A stretch of 7,305 bases of DNA from an uncultured Verrucomicrobiota bacterium (GTDB lineage: Bacteria > Verrucomicrobiota > Kiritimatiellia > RFP12 > UBA3636), in NCBI GenBank assembly GCA_946534745.1, contig CAMNDA010000362.1, positions 1 through 7,305 of the forward strand. Direction: 5' to 3'. Of the stretch, positions 5,660 through 7,305 are shown piece after piece (the stretch's first letter is position 1; every line of letters begins with the position of its first letter). The notes beneath the pieces were generated by a model, which was not told where the DNA came from, ran no database searches, and worked only from the letters and a program-made list of their open reading frames with translations. Position numbers and translations under genes: made by a program.

Positions 5660-5661
5660 GG

Positions 5662-5685
5662 CGCGGAGTCTACCACAACCGCGCC
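5662..5685 (-). repeat. 24-bp exact repeat, copy 2, EFR1 promoter/start region
   Basis: Same 24 bp as 3106-3129. TAGACT (5667-5672 on the minus strand) ends 7 nt before the ATG at 5659, and TTCCGT (5691-5696) is a possible -35 at 18 nt. It drives the decayed EFR1 gene if it drives anything. Confidence 0.6.
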
Positions 5686-5733
5686 CCGGAACGGAAGCGC
5701 AATCAGGCGCCAAAGGCCGAAAGGGAAACGGCG

Positions 5734-6092
5734 CTACTCGCCTGAAAACTCGACAATGGCGCTCGTGCGGCCGGCGAGGGAGAGGACGACGACGCGTTCC
5801 GTTCCCGCCGTGTGGATCGTGGGGACGAGCTCGTCGCCGAACTTGGCCTCATCCCGAAGACGGAGGTGGCCACGGTCAGCCGCTCCTTGCAGGCGGGGAC
5901 GCGGACGATCTCGACCTGGCGCGAGACGAGCAGCTGGGTGGAGCCGCGCTCGCCGAAGAAGCGTTTCAGGACGGGCTCCGAGTCGATCCACATCTCCGAG
6001 CAGTCCTGCATCATCTGCAGGGCGGAGCAGAGCTTGAGCCGGCCTTCGGCGTCGCAGTTGCTGATCGTGGCGAGAAAATCAAGGGCGTACAT
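5734..6092 (-). pseudogene. acyl-ACP thioesterase-like gene, internally deleted and frameshifted
   Basis: From ATG 6092 about 80 codons read as the first hotdog domain of acyl-ACP thioesterases: LATISNCDAEGRLKLCSAL, MMQDCSEMW, then STQLLVSRQVEIVRVP and ERLTVATSVFGM. At about 5845-5860 the coding frame shifts: the original frame becomes Ser/Arg-rich and runs to 5703, while the next frame continues with DEAKFGDELVPTIHTAGT, then VVVLSLAGRTSAIVEFSGE, ending at TAG 5734-5736. The second piece resembles the closing strands of the second hotdog domain. The total, near 119 codons, is about half the family length, so the centre is missing as well as the frame. Adding one G in the GGG run would rejoin the frames, but not restore the length. 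It follows the Rrf2 gene by 24 nt on the same strand. Homology of the tail piece is my inference. Confidence 0.6.
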
Positions 6093-6116
6093 GGGAGGTG
6101 TTCGTCTTGTTGGCGG

Positions 6117-6581
6117 TTACGGTTCGGCGGCGCCTTGCGCCTTCCACGCGCGCTCGCGGCGGACCGCGGCGCGGATCGGCGCGGAGACCGACGCGACCGT
6201 CCGGCGCGCGAGCGTCCGCTCCACCGCGCGGCGCGCCTCCTCGAAGGGAGCCTCGAGCGCGGCGGCGATGTTGCGCCCGACGGGGCAGCGCGGGTTCGGG
6301 TGCGCGTGCAGGTCGATCACCTCGTGCTTCGCGCCGACGACGGCGCGGTGGACCTCCAGCAGCGTGATCTCGCGCGCCGGACGCGCCAGCGCCGCGCCGC
6401 GGGCGCCGCGGACCGTCCGCACCAGCCCCGCGCGCCGGAGCGCGCCGAGCAGGCGCCGCACGAGCACGGGGTGCGTGCCGACGCTGGCGGCCAGCAGCGC
6501 CGACGACGGCGCGGCGCCGTCCAGCACGTCCAGCATCGCCAGGACATGGAGGCTCATCGCGAATTTCGAAGGGGTTTGCAT
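6117..6581 (-). CDS. Rrf2-family transcriptional regulator (154 aa)
   Basis: A winged-helix regulator of the Rrf2 family, which includes IscR, NsrR and the YwnA/HypR group. SKFAMSLHVLAMLDVL (5-20) is the opening helix, SSALLAASVGTHPVLVRRLLGALRRAGLV (26-54) the DNA-binding region, and GARGAALARPAREITLLEVHRAV (59-81) the wing and dimer helix. HPNPRCPVG (94-102) is typical of the YwnA-like branch. Only one Cys (Cys99) is present, so the three-Cys Fe-S ligand set of IscR/NsrR is missing; thiol-based sensing through Cys99 is possible but unproven. ATG 6581 gives the standard N-terminus. A strong promoter lies about 70 nt upstream, and the acyl-ACP thioesterase remnant 24 nt downstream was probably co-transcribed. 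Confidence 0.88.
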   Translation of the reverse strand: MQTPSKFAMSLHVLAMLDVLDGAAPSSALLAASVGTHPVLVRRLLGALRRAGLVRTVRGARGAALARPAREITLLEVHRAVVGAKHEVIDLHAHPNPRCPVGRNIAAALEAPFEEARRAVERTLARRTVASVSAPIRAAVRRERAWKAQGAAEP

Positions 6582-6598
6582 GGCTCCGTTCTTCCGGT

Positions 6599-6647
6599 TC
6601 CGGCCGTGCGGGCCGGACTCGCGTTCGCCTTCCGCAGGCGGCGAACG
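6599..6647 (-). other. two hairpins in the rrf2 5' leader
   Basis: Between the promoter and the Rrf2 ATG the transcript could form two perfect stems: 6622-6629 with 6640-6647 (8 bp, CGTTCGCC/GGCGAACG, 10-nt loop) and 6599-6605 with 6611-6617 (7 bp, TCCGGCC/GGCCGGA, 5-nt loop). The second lies about 18 nt from the start codon and could affect translation. No U-run follows either. The high GC content makes some chance pairing likely. Confidence 0.45.
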
Positions 6648-6650
6648 GGG

Positions 6651-6679
6651 AGACTAGCAGAACCGACATGTAATGTCAA
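6651..6679 (-). promoter_or_regulatory. rrf2 promoter with candidate operator
   Basis: On the minus strand TTGACA (6674-6679), a 17-nt spacer and TAGTCT (6651-6656) preceded by TGC. It starts only 3 nt beyond the ankyrin gene's stop codon, so rrf2 is an independent unit. Two overlapping inverted repeats cover the -35: GACAT-GTA-ATGTC (6665-6677) and TGTAA-N9-TTACA (6669-6687); either could be an autoregulatory site. Confidence 0.72.
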
Positions 6680-6682
6680 TGG

Positions 6683-7279
6683 TTACAACTCAGCGCCCTC
6701 CGCGGGCTCTGCGTGAGGGGCGGGCTCCTTCGCGCCCTCTCCGGATTCCGCGTGGGTGGCGGGCGCATTCGCGGCGGAAACCGCGGCTTCCATTTCGCGG
6801 AGGCGGTCAAGAAGGGGGCGCCCCCCGGTTTCCAGAGCGATTTGTTCGACGGTTTCGCAGTCGATGTCCATGTCGGAGAGCCGCGCGCCGCGCGACATCA
6901 GGAACGGAACGGCCGCGAGACATCCCCACGCGACCGCTCCGTGGAGAAGGGTCGAGCCGGACGGCCGCTGGTCGTAGACGGGATGGCGCGAACGGTCCAA
7001 AAGCATGGCGAGGATGTCGAGCGGAGGATCGCCCTCTTGCTGGAGACAGAGTTCCAGAGGATCGGTTCCGGTTGGCGAGGCGTCGGGGTCGCAACCCCGG
7101 TCGAGCAGAGCCCGGCAGAGATCGGCGCGGCGCACGGAAATCGCCGCCGCGAGCGGCGTTTCGAACCAGGAGTCGAGGCGTTCCGGCGCTTCGGCGGCGA
7201 GCGCGAGGAACGCTTCGTCTTCGCCGTTCTCGATCATCTTGGAGAACGAAACGGTCGTTGCGGGCGATGCGTTCATCAT
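6683..7279 (-). CDS. ankyrin-repeat protein (198 aa)
   Basis: No enzyme motif is seen; the protein consists of about four degenerate ankyrin repeats of ~33 residues, the clearest being ETPLAAAISVRRADLCRALL (about 40-59) with DRGCDPDA after it, TDPLELCLQQ to LLDRSRHPVYD (72-103), GSTLLHGAVAWGCLAAVPFL (108-127) with MSRGARL after it, and CETVEQIALETGGRPLLDRL (141-160). Such repeats bind other proteins. The C-terminal ~25 residues are Ala/Glu/Pro-rich, with the imperfect duplication HAESGEGAKEP and HAEPAEGAEL, and are probably unstructured. No signal peptide is evident, so it is likely cytoplasmic. The start is MM at 7279/7276; no Shine-Dalgarno sequence is visible, but the ATG overlaps the stop of an upstream frame, consistent with coupling. 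The function cannot be inferred. Confidence 0.8.
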   Translation of the reverse strand: MMNASPATTVSFSKMIENGEDEAFLALAAEAPERLDSWFETPLAAAISVRRADLCRALLDRGCDPDASPTGTDPLELCLQQEGDPPLDILAMLLDRSRHPVYDQRPSGSTLLHGAVAWGCLAAVPFLMSRGARLSDMDIDCETVEQIALETGGRPLLDRLREMEAAVSAANAPATHAESGEGAKEPAPHAEPAEGAEL

Positions 7280-7305
7280 GGCGCGAGGAGGGCAAGGCGT
7301 TTCAT
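7276..7305 (-). CDS. possible 3' end of an upstream gene (partial, right edge)
   Basis: From the right edge a frame reads MKRLALLAP and stops at TGA 7276-7278, overlapping the ATGATG start of the ankyrin gene. The overlap resembles the ATGA junctions elsewhere in this window. Nine residues are too few to name a product, and the ATG at 7305 may be internal or a chance codon. Confidence 0.3.
   Translation of the reverse strand: MKRLALLAP

Noticed and set aside
5703..5745. Stem formed by TCAGGCG and CGCCTGA as a terminator after the thioesterase remnant
   Set aside because: A 29-nt loop, competing pairings and no T-run; not convincing as a terminator.
1..7305. CRISPR array, insertion sequence, integrase or rRNA gene
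   Set aside because: No regularly spaced repeats, transposase or integrase motifs, terminal inverted repeats or rRNA-like sequence were seen on either strand.

Overview
This is a GC-rich, gene-dense bacterial window carrying strictly anaerobic functions: an [FeFe] hydrogenase, two thioredoxin-like [2Fe-2S] proteins, the NADH/NAD+ sensor Rex and a bacterial-type ferredoxin. Short alanine-rich signal peptides, sparse Shine-Dalgarno sequences and this gene mix suggest a fermentative gut-type member of the PVC group, perhaps Kiritimatiellota. That assignment is inference; there is no rRNA or marker gene here to fix it.

Layout. (1) 1-1772, minus strand: a hydrogenase operon running off the left edge, in the order HydC-like [2Fe-2S] protein (92 aa), [FeFe] hydrogenase (462 aa), second HydC-like protein (partial). 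Both junctions are 4-nt ATGA overlaps. (2) 1773-1887: a divergent intergenic region with a short AT-rich palindrome and direct repeats, the likely control point. (3) 1888-2559, plus strand: rex, followed through another ATGA overlap by only the first ~30 codons of a glycoside hydrolase family 5 gene. (4) 2707-5189, minus strand: a PaaI-type thioesterase with its own promoter, preceded by a putative operon of MarR regulator, cupin, and a secreted flavin-reductase/SnoaL fusion. The marR promoter is near-consensus with a perfect MarR-type palindrome in its spacer. (5) 5253-6092, minus strand: two decayed genes, an EFR1-type flavodoxin-ferredoxin lacking its flavodoxin part and an acyl-ACP thioesterase lacking its middle; both are out of frame. 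(6) 6117-6581, minus strand: an Rrf2-family regulator with a consensus promoter and a leader with two hairpins. (7) 6683-7279, minus strand: an ankyrin-repeat protein, overlapping the end of a further upstream reading frame at the right edge.

How it may work together. Rex next to a divergent hydrogenase operon fits NADH-responsive control of fermentative H2 metabolism. The MarR/cupin/flavin-reductase block looks like a small inducible module for handling a small molecule, possibly aromatic or quinone-like; its substrate cannot be read from sequence.

The most notable signals are two. First, a recurrent promoter/start-codon module (TANACT, then 7-8 nt, then ATG or GTG) occurs before four genes and includes one exact 24-bp duplication; it implies leaderless mRNAs. 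Second, three genes within 3.5 kb retain their beginnings (and in two cases their ends) but have lost the middle, which means either real deletion decay or an assembly problem.
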